From Piscinibacter sp. HJYY11 (GTDB lineage Bacteria; Pseudomonadota; Gammaproteobacteria; Burkholderiales; Burkholderiaceae_C), in assembly GCF_016735515.1 (NCBI RefSeq), contig NZ_JAERQZ010000001.1, forward strand, positions 3,212,746 to 3,276,745: a DNA stretch of 64,000 nucleotides, read 5' to 3'. The notes beneath the pieces are model-generated. The model saw nothing but the letters and a program-made list of their open reading frames with translations. It did no database searches and was not told the origin of the DNA. Shown piece after piece: positions 56,865 to 64,000 of this stretch (position 1 is the first letter of the stretch; every line of letters begins with the position of its first letter). A program made the translations under genes and the position numbers.

Positions 56865-57503
56865 TCAGCGCAGGTTGGACGCGAGCACCGGGAAGAGCTT
56901 GATCAGCCCGTCGGACATCACCTCGACCGCGAGCGCCGCGAGGATCAGGCCCATCAGCCGCGTCATCACGTTGATGCCGGTCTTGCCGAGCACACGCGCG
57001 ATGGGGCCGGCTGCGCTGAAGGCGAGCCACACCGAGACACCGATCACCACGCCGTAGCCCACGAGGTAGGCGAGCTCCCACCAGTGGCGGGTCTTGTCGG
57101 CGTAGATCACCATCGTCGAGATGGTGGCGGGGCCGGTGAGCAGCGGGATGGTGAGCGGCACCACTGCGATGCTGTCGCCGGCGTCGACCTTGTCGTCGCC
57201 TTCGCTCACGTCTTCGTCACGCGTTTCGGCCGGTCGTGCATTCAGCATCTGCAGGGCTGAGATCAGCAGCAAGGTGCCGCCGCCGACCTGGAACGAGGCG
57301 AGCGAGATGCCAAAGAACTCGATGATCTTGAGGCCCGCCAGCGCGCTGACCGCGATCACGACGAAGGCGCTGAAGGCGGCCACGCGCACCGTGCGGCGGC
57401 GCTGCTCGGGCGAGAAGCCTTCGGTGAAGTGAATGTAGAAGGGAATGACGCCGATCGGGTTCACGATGGCGAGGAGCGCGATCAGCGGCTTGAGCAGGTC
57501 CAT
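56865..57503 (-). CDS. MarC family inner-membrane protein
   Basis: A 212-residue six-helix protein of the MarC/UPF0056 family. Repeat motifs are IALLAIVNPIGVIPFYIHFTE and VVPLTIPLLTGPATISTMVI, characteristic of the two halves. A polar loop (RPAETRDEDVSEGDDKVDAGD) separates them. The function of MarC proteins is poorly defined, and the early antibiotic-resistance link has not held up. It follows the BtuF-like gene on the same strand. Confidence 0.9.
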   Translation of the reverse strand: MDLLKPLIALLAIVNPIGVIPFYIHFTEGFSPEQRRRTVRVAAFSAFVVIAVSALAGLKIIEFFGISLASFQVGGGTLLLISALQMLNARPAETRDEDVSEGDDKVDAGDSIAVVPLTIPLLTGPATISTMVIYADKTRHWWELAYLVGYGVVIGVSVWLAFSAAGPIARVLGKTGINVMTRLMGLILAALAVEVMSDGLIKLFPVLASNLR

Positions 57504-57519
57504 CGGGTGGCGGGCTCCG

Positions 57520-58302
57520 TCAGGCCGCGGCGAGCTCGCGCAGGTAGCGCAGCCCGGGCACGGCGCGTGGACCGTACCAGCTCACGAGCTCGCCGTCGAC
57601 TCGCTGCACCACGGCCTGCGGGCACAGCGCTTGCGCCGCGTGCGCATGCGCATCCTCGAAACGGAAGGGCTCCGAGCTGAGCAGCACGCGCCGCACCGAG
57701 GCGAGCCAGGCCTCGTCGCCACGCACCACCGGGTAGCGCGCGGCGCCATGGTCACCGCCCATCAGCTCCGGCACGGTGTGCCAGTGCACCGTGGCCAGCA
57801 TGCGGGAGATGTAGGTGTCGCGGGCGACGGTCATCCAGGGGTCGTGCCAGATCAGGTACAGCACGGTTTCAGGCGACGCCTCGAACTCGCGGTTGCGGGC
57901 AAGCTCGTCGCGCAAGGCCCGCTGAAGCTGCTCGCCACGCTCGGCCACGCCCGGCAAATGGCCGAAGGCCTCGACCAGCTGCGCCACCAGCGCGAGATTG
58001 TCGTCGGGTGCCCGCGGGTGGGTGACCAGCAGTTTCGCGCCCATCGCCTGCACTGCCGGGACGATGTCGAGCCGGTTTTCGTCGACATTCACCAGCACAT
58101 GCGTGGGCGCCAATTGCCGCAGTTTGGCGAGATTCACGTCCTTGGTGCCACCGACCTTGGGCACCTCGCGCAACTGCGGTGCAGGGTGAATGCAAAACCC
58201 GGTGCGGGCCACGAGGCGGCTGCCCAAACCCAGCGCCACCACCAATTCGGTGAGGCTGGGCACCAGGCTTGCAATACGAATGTCCTGCAGGTTCGGCGTC
58301 AC
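57520..58302 (-). CDS. Cobalamin-binding-like (BtuF/periplasmic-binding fold) protein
   Basis: A 260-residue protein of the helical-backbone metal receptor fold: RIASLVPSLTELVVALGLGSRLVART, then KVGGTKDVNLAKLRQLAPTHVLVN. It resembles BtuF, but it has no signal peptide (GTG start, soluble N-terminus) and no transporter genes beside it. A cytoplasmic or moonlighting role is possible. It is followed 16 bp later by the MarC gene. Confidence 0.8.
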   Translation of the reverse strand: MTPNLQDIRIASLVPSLTELVVALGLGSRLVARTGFCIHPAPQLREVPKVGGTKDVNLAKLRQLAPTHVLVNVDENRLDIVPAVQAMGAKLLVTHPRAPDDNLALVAQLVEAFGHLPGVAERGEQLQRALRDELARNREFEASPETVLYLIWHDPWMTVARDTYISRMLATVHWHTVPELMGGDHGAARYPVVRGDEAWLASVRRVLLSSEPFRFEDAHAHAAQALCPQAVVQRVDGELVSWYGPRAVPGLRYLRELAAA

Positions 58303-58422
58303 GCAGGTCTCAAAACAACAGTTTCAAGTTGAGCGAATTGCAGGGCTTTCCACTATTTGCGCGGGTTTGCACAATGACTTGATAATGGAAATTCCCCGGT
58401 ATTGGATGCAGCGCCTTCGCTT

Positions 58423-58447
58423 GAATGTTTCGACTCGAATGTTTCGA
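58423..58447 (+). repeat. Direct repeat in the upstream region of the RRM gene
   Basis: GAATGTTTCGA occurs at 58423-58433 and 58437-58447, 14 bases apart, inside the 200-bp gap before the RNA-binding protein gene. It could be a regulator site or part of a structured leader; such leaders are common for cold-inducible RNA-binding proteins. Confidence 0.55.
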
Positions 58448-58502
58448 GGATAGGTAACCGCTCCAGATTGTTCTCTGTCATCAGGAAAGAAAGGCGCTCT
58501 CC

Positions 58503-58985
58503 ATGGGCAACAAACTCTACGTCGGCAACCTTGCGTACAGCATAAGGGACGACGATCTTCAGCAAGCGTTCTCGCAGTTCGGCACCGTGTCCTCGGCCAA
58601 GGTCATGATGGACCGCGACACCGGCCGCTCCAAGGGCTTCGGCTTCGTGGAGATGGGCTCTGACGCCGAAGCGCAATCCGCGATCAACGGCATGAACGGC
58701 CAGGCCCTCGAAGGCCGCGCCCTGGTGGTGAACGAAGCCCGCCCGCGTGAAGAGCGCCCGGGTGGCTTCCGCTCCGGTGGTGGCGGTGGCTACGGCGGCG
58801 GCGGTGGCCGCTCTGGTGGTGGCGGTGGCTATGGCGGCGGTGGTGGTGGCGGCTACGGTGGCGGCGGCGGCGGTGGTCGCGGCGGCTACGGCGGTGGTGG
58901 CGGTGGCCGCTCCGGCGGTGGCGGCGGCTACGGCGGTGGTGGTGGCGGCTATGGCGGCGGCGGCGGTGGCCGCGGCGGCTACTGA
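58503..58985 (+). CDS. RRM RNA-binding protein with glycine-rich tail
   Basis: A 160-residue protein. Residues 1-80 form one RNA recognition motif with RNP2 (LYVGNLAY) and RNP1 (KGFGFVEM) intact. The rest is a low-complexity tail of glycine runs broken by Tyr, Arg and Ser (GGGGYGG and GGRSGG units). The form is like cyanobacterial and plant glycine-rich RNA-binding proteins, some of which are cold-induced. The tail may drive weak self-association. A GNRA-loop terminator follows. Confidence 0.93.
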   Translation: MGNKLYVGNLAYSIRDDDLQQAFSQFGTVSSAKVMMDRDTGRSKGFGFVEMGSDAEAQSAINGMNGQALEGRALVVNEARPREERPGGFRSGGGGGYGGGGGRSGGGGGYGGGGGGGYGGGGGGGRGGYGGGGGGRSGGGGGYGGGGGGYGGGGGGRGGY

Positions 58986-59019
58986 TCGATACCGGCCGAC
59001 AAGCCGATTCAAAGACAAG

Positions 59020-59050
59020 GCGGTGGATGCGAAAGCATCCACCGCTTTTT
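59020..59050 (+). terminator. Rho-independent terminator of the RRM gene
   Basis: GCGGTGGATGC (59020-59030), a GAAA tetraloop and GCATCCACCGC (59035-59045) form a perfect 11-base-pair stem followed by TTTTT (59046-59050). It ends exactly at the stop region of the convergent SDR gene. Confidence 0.93.
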
Positions 59051-59829
59051 CATTCGCCCTGGCGCTGCTTGCGTGGCCGGCCGGCCAGCGCGAGGTCGAA
59101 CACCCAGTTCGGCAGCAGGCGCAGCAGCTTGGCGACGGCGGCCATCTGCCAGGGGATCACGCGGTAGCTCACGCCGGCCTCGATGGTGCGGAAGGCGCGG
59201 TCGGCAAAGGCGTCGGCCTTCATCAGGAAAGGCATCGGGTAGCGGTTGCGGCGCGTGAGGGGCGTCTCCACATAGCCCGGGGCGATGGTGACGACCTTCA
59301 CCTTCGCATCGCGCAACTCGCCGCGCAGGCTTTCGCAGTAGCTGATGGTCGCGGCCTTGCTGGAGCAATAAGCCGCGTGGCCCGGCAGGCCGCGGATGCC
59401 GGCCACGCTGGCGATGCCCACCAGCGTGCCCGAGCGCCGCGCGCGCATGGGCGCAACAAAGGGCTGGAAGGTCGCGGCCATGCCGATGTTGTTGGTCTCG
59501 TAGACGGTGCGCATCATCTCGAGGTCTTCGAAGATGGCGGTGTCGATGCCGATGCTGATGCCGGCGTTGGCGATCACCACATCGGGCAGGCCTTGCGCCT
59601 CGATGCAGGCGCGGCCGGCCCCGGTGATGCTCGCGATGTCGCGCACGTCGGCGCCGTAGACGGCGAAGCGCGCGGGCTCGAGGCCCTCGCGCTCGGCCCA
59701 TTGACGCAGCTCGGCCTCGCGCCGTGCCACCACGGCGAGCCGATACCCCGCCTCGTAGTAGCGCAGCGCGAGCGCCTGACCGATGCCGCTGGAGGCCCCG
59801 GTGATGTAGACCAGCGGAGCAGTGCTCAT
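59050..59829 (-). CDS. Short-chain dehydrogenase/reductase
   Basis: A 259-residue SDR. Cofactor loop TGASSGIGQAL, NAG in VIANAGIS, catalytic Ser in VGIASVAG, and Tyr/Lys in AAYCSSKAA. A hydrophobic C-terminal stretch (LLRLLPNWVFDLALAG) may associate with the membrane. The start overlaps the stop of lptC (ATGA), so it belongs to the kdsD-kdsC-lptC operon. A role in lipid or envelope metabolism is suggested only by context. Confidence 0.88.
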   Translation of the reverse strand: MSTAPLVYITGASSGIGQALALRYYEAGYRLAVVARREAELRQWAEREGLEPARFAVYGADVRDIASITGAGRACIEAQGLPDVVIANAGISIGIDTAIFEDLEMMRTVYETNNIGMAATFQPFVAPMRARRSGTLVGIASVAGIRGLPGHAAYCSSKAATISYCESLRGELRDAKVKVVTIAPGYVETPLTRRNRYPMPFLMKADAFADRAFRTIEAGVSYRVIPWQMAAVAKLLRLLPNWVFDLALAGRPRKQRQGE

Positions 59830-60515
59830 CGTGCGGGACCCTTGGCGGTTTTCGGCAGGAAGCTCGCGCGCATGCGCCCGCTGAACTGGATCAGGCGGTC
59901 GAGGTGGCTGTATTCCATGCCTTCGGCGAACACCTGCGTGTCGCCGTGGAGGACGGTGACCGGCAGGTGCGACTTCACCCGTTCGGTGTCGAGGAAGGCA
60001 TGCAGGAACTCGCCGCGGAAATCGAGCGCCGGCGAAGTGGGCGTGGCCTCGCTGACGACCTGCGCGCCGCCGAGCAACTGCACCTCGGTGCCGGCGCCGT
60101 TGGCAATGCCGCGGCGCGCGCTCGCATAGGTGATGCGCCCATCGGCCCCGACCGCGCGCACGCGCACGTTGTCGATCTCCACCGTGTCGGTGTCGGGGTA
60201 GTGGCGCAGCGCGTCGCCGTCGATCTGCGCCTTGAGCGGCCCGAGCGCACCGAAGCGCTGGACGGAGAAGTTGCGCATCTCGTAGTCGGGCTCATGGCGC
60301 AAAGGGGCGGTGGCGCGGTCGCGTTCGACGACCGGTGTGTTCTTCACCAGCCACCAGGTGCCCAGCGCCAGCAGCGCCATCAGCAGGAGGGGCAGGTAGG
60401 CCGAGAAGAACTCCAGCACCCGCCAGTGCCAGGGCTGCTCGGCGCCGGCAGACTTGGGCGCGGCCGCGGGGCTCACGCCGGCCGGCGACGCGACCAAGGT
60501 GTCATCCCGTCGCAT
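59826..60515 (-). CDS. lptC: LPS export ABC transporter protein LptC
   Basis: A 229-residue bitopic membrane protein. A Pro/Ala-rich cytoplasmic N-terminus (about 30 residues), one helix (YLPLLLMALLALGTWWLVKN) and a periplasmic OstA-like beta fold (PDYEMRNFSVQRFG, AQIDGDALRHYPDTDTVEID). It bridges LptB2FG and LptA in lipopolysaccharide transport. The start overlaps the end of kdsC by 14 bases. lptA and lptB do not follow, unlike in many relatives; an SDR gene does. Confidence 0.87.
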   Translation of the reverse strand: MRRDDTLVASPAGVSPAAAPKSAGAEQPWHWRVLEFFSAYLPLLLMALLALGTWWLVKNTPVVERDRATAPLRHEPDYEMRNFSVQRFGALGPLKAQIDGDALRHYPDTDTVEIDNVRVRAVGADGRITYASARRGIANGAGTEVQLLGGAQVVSEATPTSPALDFRGEFLHAFLDTERVKSHLPVTVLHGDTQVFAEGMEYSHLDRLIQFSGRMRASFLPKTAKGPAR

Positions 60516-61074
60516 CGAGCGTCACGAGGTGGCCGTGCAGCAGGGCCGCATAGCGGTTGGCGGCCATCAGCAGCAAATCGCAGAACTCGCGTGCCGCGCC
60601 ATGTCCACCGGGGGCGCTGGTCACGTGGTGCGCGATCGCACGCACCTCGGCGTGGCCATTGACAGGTGCACAGGCAAAGCCGGCGCGCGTGATCAGCGGC
60701 AGGTCGGGCCAGTCGTCGCCCATCGCCGCGAGCGCCGGCCAATCGAGCGAAAGCTGTTGGAGCACGCCCTGGGCGGCCGCGAGCTTGTCGTGCGCGCCAT
60801 AGACGGCATGCGCGATGCCGAGGTCGGCCACACGGCGCCGCACCGCGGGCGAATCGCGGCCGGTGATCACGATGGGCGTGATGCCGCCCTGCGCGAGCAG
60901 CTTCAGGCCATGGCCGTCGAGCGTGCTGAAGGCCTTGAACTCCTCGCCTCGCTCGCTGATGTAGATGCGCCCATCGGTGAGCACGCCGTCGACGTCGAAG
61001 ATCGCCGCACGCACCGGCTGTGCCTTCAGCAGCAGCTCGGGCGGGAATGTCAGGACCGGGGTCAGTTCGCGCAT
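60502..61074 (-). CDS. kdsC: 3-deoxy-D-manno-octulosonate 8-phosphate phosphatase KdsC
   Basis: A 190-residue HAD phosphatase without a cap domain. Catalytic Asp pair in IFDVDGVLTDG (residues 27 and 29), Thr in VITGRDS, Lys in AHDKLAA and metal Asp in AMGDDWPDLPL. It dephosphorylates Kdo-8-phosphate on the route to LPS inner core. It overlaps kdsD by one base (TGATG) upstream and lptC by 14 bases downstream. Confidence 0.93.
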   Translation of the reverse strand: MRELTPVLTFPPELLLKAQPVRAAIFDVDGVLTDGRIYISERGEEFKAFSTLDGHGLKLLAQGGITPIVITGRDSPAVRRRVADLGIAHAVYGAHDKLAAAQGVLQQLSLDWPALAAMGDDWPDLPLITRAGFACAPVNGHAEVRAIAHHVTSAPGGHGAAREFCDLLLMAANRYAALLHGHLVTLDATG

Positions 61075-62087
61075 CAGATGACCTTGGCGCGCATCAGGTC
61101 GTTGGAGTTGAGTGCGCCCACCAGCACGCCTTGTGCGTCGACGACGAGCACGCTCGTGATGCGCTGCGCTTCCATCAGGTCGGCGGCTTCGACGGCGAGC
61201 ACGTCCGCGCGGATGGTGCGCGGCTGGGTGTGCATGACGTCGCGCGCGACGAGCGCGCGCAGGTCACGGCCCCGCTCGACGCAGCGGCGCAGGTCGCCGT
61301 CGGTGAAGATGCCCAGCACCTTGCCTTGCGGGTCGGTGATGGCGGTGGCACCCAGGCCCTTCTGCGTCATCTCTCGCATCATGTCGACGAAGGAGGTCTC
61401 GGGCGCCACGCGCGGCACGTCGTCGCCGCTGCGCATGACGTCGCGCACGTGCGTGAGCAGCTTGCGACCCAGGCTGCCGCCGGGGTGCGAGCGGGCGAAG
61501 TCTTCTTCGCGGAAGCCGCGTGCGTCGAGCAATGCAACCGCGAGTGCATCGCCGAGGGCCATCTGCGCCGTGGTGCTGGCGGTGGGCGCGAGGTTGAGCG
61601 GGCAGGCTTCGGCATCGACGGCGCTGTCGAGCACGATGTCGGCATGCTGGGCGAGGGTGGAATCGCGACGGCCGGTCATCGCGACCAGGGTGACCCCGAT
61701 GCGGCGGATGGCGGGCAGGATGGCGGTGAGCTCGTTGGCTTCACCAGAGTTCGAGATGGCGAGCACCACGTCGCCCGGCGCCACCATGCCGAGGTCGCCA
61801 TGGCTCGCTTCGGCCGGGTGCACGAAGAACGCCGGCGTGCCGGTGGAGGCGAGCGTGGCGGCGATCTTGCGGCCCACGTGGCCGCTCTTGCCCATGCCCA
61901 TCACCACCACGCGCCCGGTGCAACGCAGGATGGCCGCCATGGCGCGGCTGAAGTCGTCGCCCAGGCGCGCCTTCAGCCCGAGCAGCGCTTCGGCCTCGAT
62001 GTCGATGGTCTTGCGTGCGAGTTGCAGCGCTCGGTCCACGTCGAGGTGCACGTCAACGCTGGCAGAAAGAGGGGTGGCGGAGGACAC
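61074..62087 (-). CDS. kdsD: Arabinose-5-phosphate isomerase KdsD
   Basis: A 337-residue protein: SIS domain (VVVMGMGKSGHVGRKIAATL, PAEASHGDLGMV, ISNSGEANEL) followed by two CBS domains (VMRSGDDVPRVAPE and VMHTQPRTIRADVL). It interconverts ribulose-5-P and arabinose-5-P, the first step of Kdo synthesis. The GTG at 62087 was chosen (no ATG near the N-terminus and a normal family length). It leads the kdsD-kdsC-lptC-SDR operon, divergent from the Kef-type antiporter gene. Confidence 0.92.
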   Translation of the reverse strand: MSSATPLSASVDVHLDVDRALQLARKTIDIEAEALLGLKARLGDDFSRAMAAILRCTGRVVVMGMGKSGHVGRKIAATLASTGTPAFFVHPAEASHGDLGMVAPGDVVLAISNSGEANELTAILPAIRRIGVTLVAMTGRRDSTLAQHADIVLDSAVDAEACPLNLAPTASTTAQMALGDALAVALLDARGFREEDFARSHPGGSLGRKLLTHVRDVMRSGDDVPRVAPETSFVDMMREMTQKGLGATAITDPQGKVLGIFTDGDLRRCVERGRDLRALVARDVMHTQPRTIRADVLAVEAADLMEAQRITSVLVVDAQGVLVGALNSNDLMRAKVI

Positions 62088-62195
62088 GGAAGAGGCTCTG
62101 CGGCAGTGCTGTCCAGTAGGATCGGGCGATTGTAGGCACGCGGCCTGTGCCCCTCCTGTCCACGCTAGCGCTCCTGCGTCGTCCAACGCGCCCTC

Positions 62196-64000
62196 ATGGT
62201 CAGCACCCTCGAACTGGTCCTGCTCTATCTGATCGCCGCCGTGGGAGGCGTGGTCGCCTGCCGCATGCTGCGCCTGCCCCCGATGCTGGGTTACCTGTCG
62301 GTCGGGGTGCTGATCGGCCCGAACGCGCTGGCCCTCGCGAAGGACTCCCCCAGCGTCACCTACCTCGCCGAATTCGGCGTGGTGTTCCTGATGTTCGTGA
62401 TCGGGCTGGAGTTCAACCTGCCCAAGCTCAAGAGCATGCGCAAGCTGGTGTTCGGCCTCGGCCTGAGCCAGGTGGTGCTCACCGTGCTGGTGGCGATGGC
62501 TGGCAATGCGCTGCTCGCATGGGGCTTTGCCGCGCTCGGGCGCGAGTGGGGGCTGAACTGGCGCAGCGCGTTTGCGCTCGGCGGCGCGCTCGCGATGAGC
62601 AGCACTGCCATCGTCGTGAAGCTCATGGCCGAGCGGCTCGAGCTGGAAAGCGAGCACGGCCGGCGCGTGATGGGCGTGCTGCTGTTCCAGGACTTGGCGG
62701 TGGTGCCGCTGATCGTGCTGATCCCGGCGCTCGGCTCGTCACCCGAGGTCCTGATGCGCGAGCTCGCCTTCGCGACACTCAAGGCGGCCGCACTGCTCAC
62801 CGTGCTGCTGGTCGGCGGCCAGCGCGTGATGCGCTGGTGGCTCACGCTGGTGGCGCGGCGCAAGAGCGAGGAGCTCTTCATCCTCAACCTGCTGCTGGTG
62901 ACACTGGGCCTGTCGTGGCTGACCGAGCACGCCGGCCTGTCGCTTGCGCTGGGGGCCTTCGTCGCCGGCATGCTGATCGCCGAAACCGAATACAAGCATC
63001 AGGTGGAGACCGACATCCGGCCGTTCCACGACGTGCTGCTCGGGCTCTTCTTCATCACCATCGGCATGAAGCTCGACATGGAGATCGTGCTCTCGCAGTG
63101 GCCGCTGGTGTTGCTGCTGAGCGCGGTGCCGGTGGCGTTCAAGTTTGGACTGGTGGCGGCGCTCGCCAAGCTCTACGGCGCCGCCACCGGCGTGGCGCTG
63201 CGCACCGGCCTCTACCTCGCGCAAGCCGGCGAGTTCGGCTTCGTGCTCGTGAACCTCGCGCATGACGAGAAACTCCTGTCGCCCACCCTGCAGAGCGCGG
63301 TGCTGGCGAGCATGGTGCTCTCGATGCTGGCCACGCCCTTCATCGTGATGTACAGCAACCGCATCGTGATGCGGCTCTCGGCGAGCGACTGGCTGATGCA
63401 GTCGGTGGCGATGACCACCATCGCCAAGCGCGCCATCAACACCGAGGCCCACATCATCATCTGCGGCTACGGCCGCAGCGGCCAGAACCTCGCGCGGCTG
63501 CTCGACCTGGAGCGCATCCCCTACATGGCGCTCGACCTCGACCCTGACCGCGTGCGCCAGGCCGCGGCGGCCGGGCAGAGCGTGGTGTTCGGCGACGCGG
63601 CGCGCCTGCAGAGCCTGATGGCTGCGGGCCTGGCGCGGGCAAGCGCGGTGGTGGTGAGCTACCACGACACGCCCTCGGCGCTGAAGATCCTGCACCTCGT
63701 GCAGGAACATGCGCCGACGGTGCCGGTGGTGGTGCGCACCATTGACGATGTCGACATCGAGCGCCTGCGCGCCGCGGGGGCCACCGAGGTGGTGCCGGAA
63801 GCGGTGGAGGGCTCGCTGATGCTCGCAAGCCATGCGCTCGCGCTCGTCGGCGTGCCGATGCGCCGCGTGATCCGTGTAGTGCAGGACCAGCGCGATGCGC
63901 GCTACAGCCTGCTGCGCGGCTACTTCCACGGCGCCGACGACGACACCGTCGACGACCTGCAGCAGGCGCGGCTCTTGAGCGTAAGCCTGCCGCCGGCGGC
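62196..64000 (+). CDS. Kef-type monovalent cation:proton antiporter (partial)
   Basis: 601 codons visible; the 3' end is beyond the window. The N-terminal CPA2 membrane domain has about 12 helices: MLGYLSVGVLIGPNAL, EFGVVFLMFVIGLEF, MSSTAIVVKLM and LLFQDLAVVPL with the transport Asp. A TrkA-N (RCK) domain starts near residue 418: HIIICGYGRSGQNLARLL, LDLDPDRVRQA and VVFGDAARLQSL. It exchanges K+ or Na+ for protons. It is divergent from kdsD with a 108-bp gap, an arrangement familiar from betaproteobacteria. Confidence 0.92.
   Translation, partial: MVSTLELVLLYLIAAVGGVVACRMLRLPPMLGYLSVGVLIGPNALALAKDSPSVTYLAEFGVVFLMFVIGLEFNLPKLKSMRKLVFGLGLSQVVLTVLVAMAGNALLAWGFAALGREWGLNWRSAFALGGALAMSSTAIVVKLMAERLELESEHGRRVMGVLLFQDLAVVPLIVLIPALGSSPEVLMRELAFATLKAAALLTVLLVGGQRVMRWWLTLVARRKSEELFILNLLLVTLGLSWLTEHAGLSLALGAFVAGMLIAETEYKHQVETDIRPFHDVLLGLFFITIGMKLDMEIVLSQWPLVLLLSAVPVAFKFGLVAALAKLYGAATGVALRTGLYLAQAGEFGFVLVNLAHDEKLLSPTLQSAVLASMVLSMLATPFIVMYSNRIVMRLSASDWLMQSVAMTTIAKRAINTEAHIIICGYGRSGQNLARLLDLERIPYMALDLDPDRVRQAAAAGQSVVFGDAARLQSLMAAGLARASAVVVSYHDTPSALKILHLVQEHAPTVPVVVRTIDDVDIERLRAAGATEVVPEAVEGSLMLASHALALVGVPMRRVIRVVQDQRDARYSLLRGYFHGADDDTVDDLQQARLLSVSLPPA

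Noticed and set aside
58353..59042. Ala/Thr-rich minus-strand frame opposite the RRM gene
   Set aside because: The Ala/Thr repeats are simply the antisense of the glycine codons of the RRM tail.
62147..63265. 372-codon plus-strand frame near the right edge
   Set aside because: Overlaps the Kef-type antiporter in another frame; the antiporter frame has membrane and RCK motifs and remains open to the window edge.

Overview
The window is about 64 kb of very GC-rich (roughly 70 %), densely packed chromosomal DNA with frequent ATGA/GTGA stop-start overlaps and many GTG/TTG starts. The gene content (a Bug-type tripartite tricarboxylate binding protein, MarC, a KdsD-KdsC-LptC envelope cluster, FtrA-type AraC regulator, ECF sigma factors, GGDEF/EAL proteins) points to a betaproteobacterium of the Burkholderiales, probably the Rhizobacter/Rubrivivax/Methylibium side of the order. 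A cellulose/beta-glucoside utilisation locus and a GH74-type protein suggest a plant- or soil-associated lifestyle. The genus is an inference. No rRNA, tRNA, CRISPR array, transposase or phage gene was seen.

Layout. 1-6.5 kb: a peptide-type ABC importer with two tandem paralogous binding proteins divergent from permease-permease-fused ATPase. 6.5-8.3 kb: PAS sensor kinase. 8.5-10.2 kb: a TetR regulator with two copies of a palindromic operator, one before itself and one before a 39-codon membrane microprotein and an alpha/beta hydrolase. 10.4-10.9 kb: two small unknown proteins ending at a strong hairpin. 11.1-17.9 kb: RutG-like permease, GAF-PAS kinase, Bug protein, small unknown protein, SulP transporter. 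17.9-21.6 kb: LysE exporter, GNAT and rhodanese genes chained by overlaps, divergent from an FtrA regulator, then a PAS-GGDEF cyclase. 21.7-26.2 kb: a 1,510-residue periplasmic-propeller hybrid kinase. 26.3-29.6 kb: NmrA-type oxidoreductase divergent from a LysR regulator, then an Na+/H+ antiporter-like protein. 29.6-33 kb: GH74-like lipoprotein and a secreted unknown protein.

33-36.1 kb is a compact stress module. A catalase-like protein that lacks the distal histidine and an SRPBCC protein lie divergent from an ECF sigma factor and a ChrR-like cupin. Both directions carry the same promoter pattern (TGCATCC, 16 bp, CGTA).

36.2-45.7 kb is a complete cello-oligosaccharide/beta-glucan locus: LamB-type porin, MalK-type ATPase, GH1 beta-glucosidase, two permeases, binding protein, GH5 endoglucanase and a LacI regulator, with a consensus-like promoter overlapped by a perfect 18-bp operator palindrome. 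The proposed flow is extracellular cleavage by GH5, entry through the porin, capture and ABC import, and cytoplasmic hydrolysis by GH1, with LacI repression.

45.7-64 kb is mostly core and signalling: HDOD protein, a second TetR paralogue, TSUP exporter, a two-component pair with a tandem direct repeat upstream, another ECF sigma factor, NAD-type isocitrate dehydrogenase, a GGDEF-EAL protein with a degenerate GGDEF motif, GMC oxidoreductase, MarC, a cobalamin-binding-like protein, a glycine-rich RRM protein, and an SDR-lptC-kdsC-kdsD operon divergent from a Kef-type antiporter that runs off the right edge.
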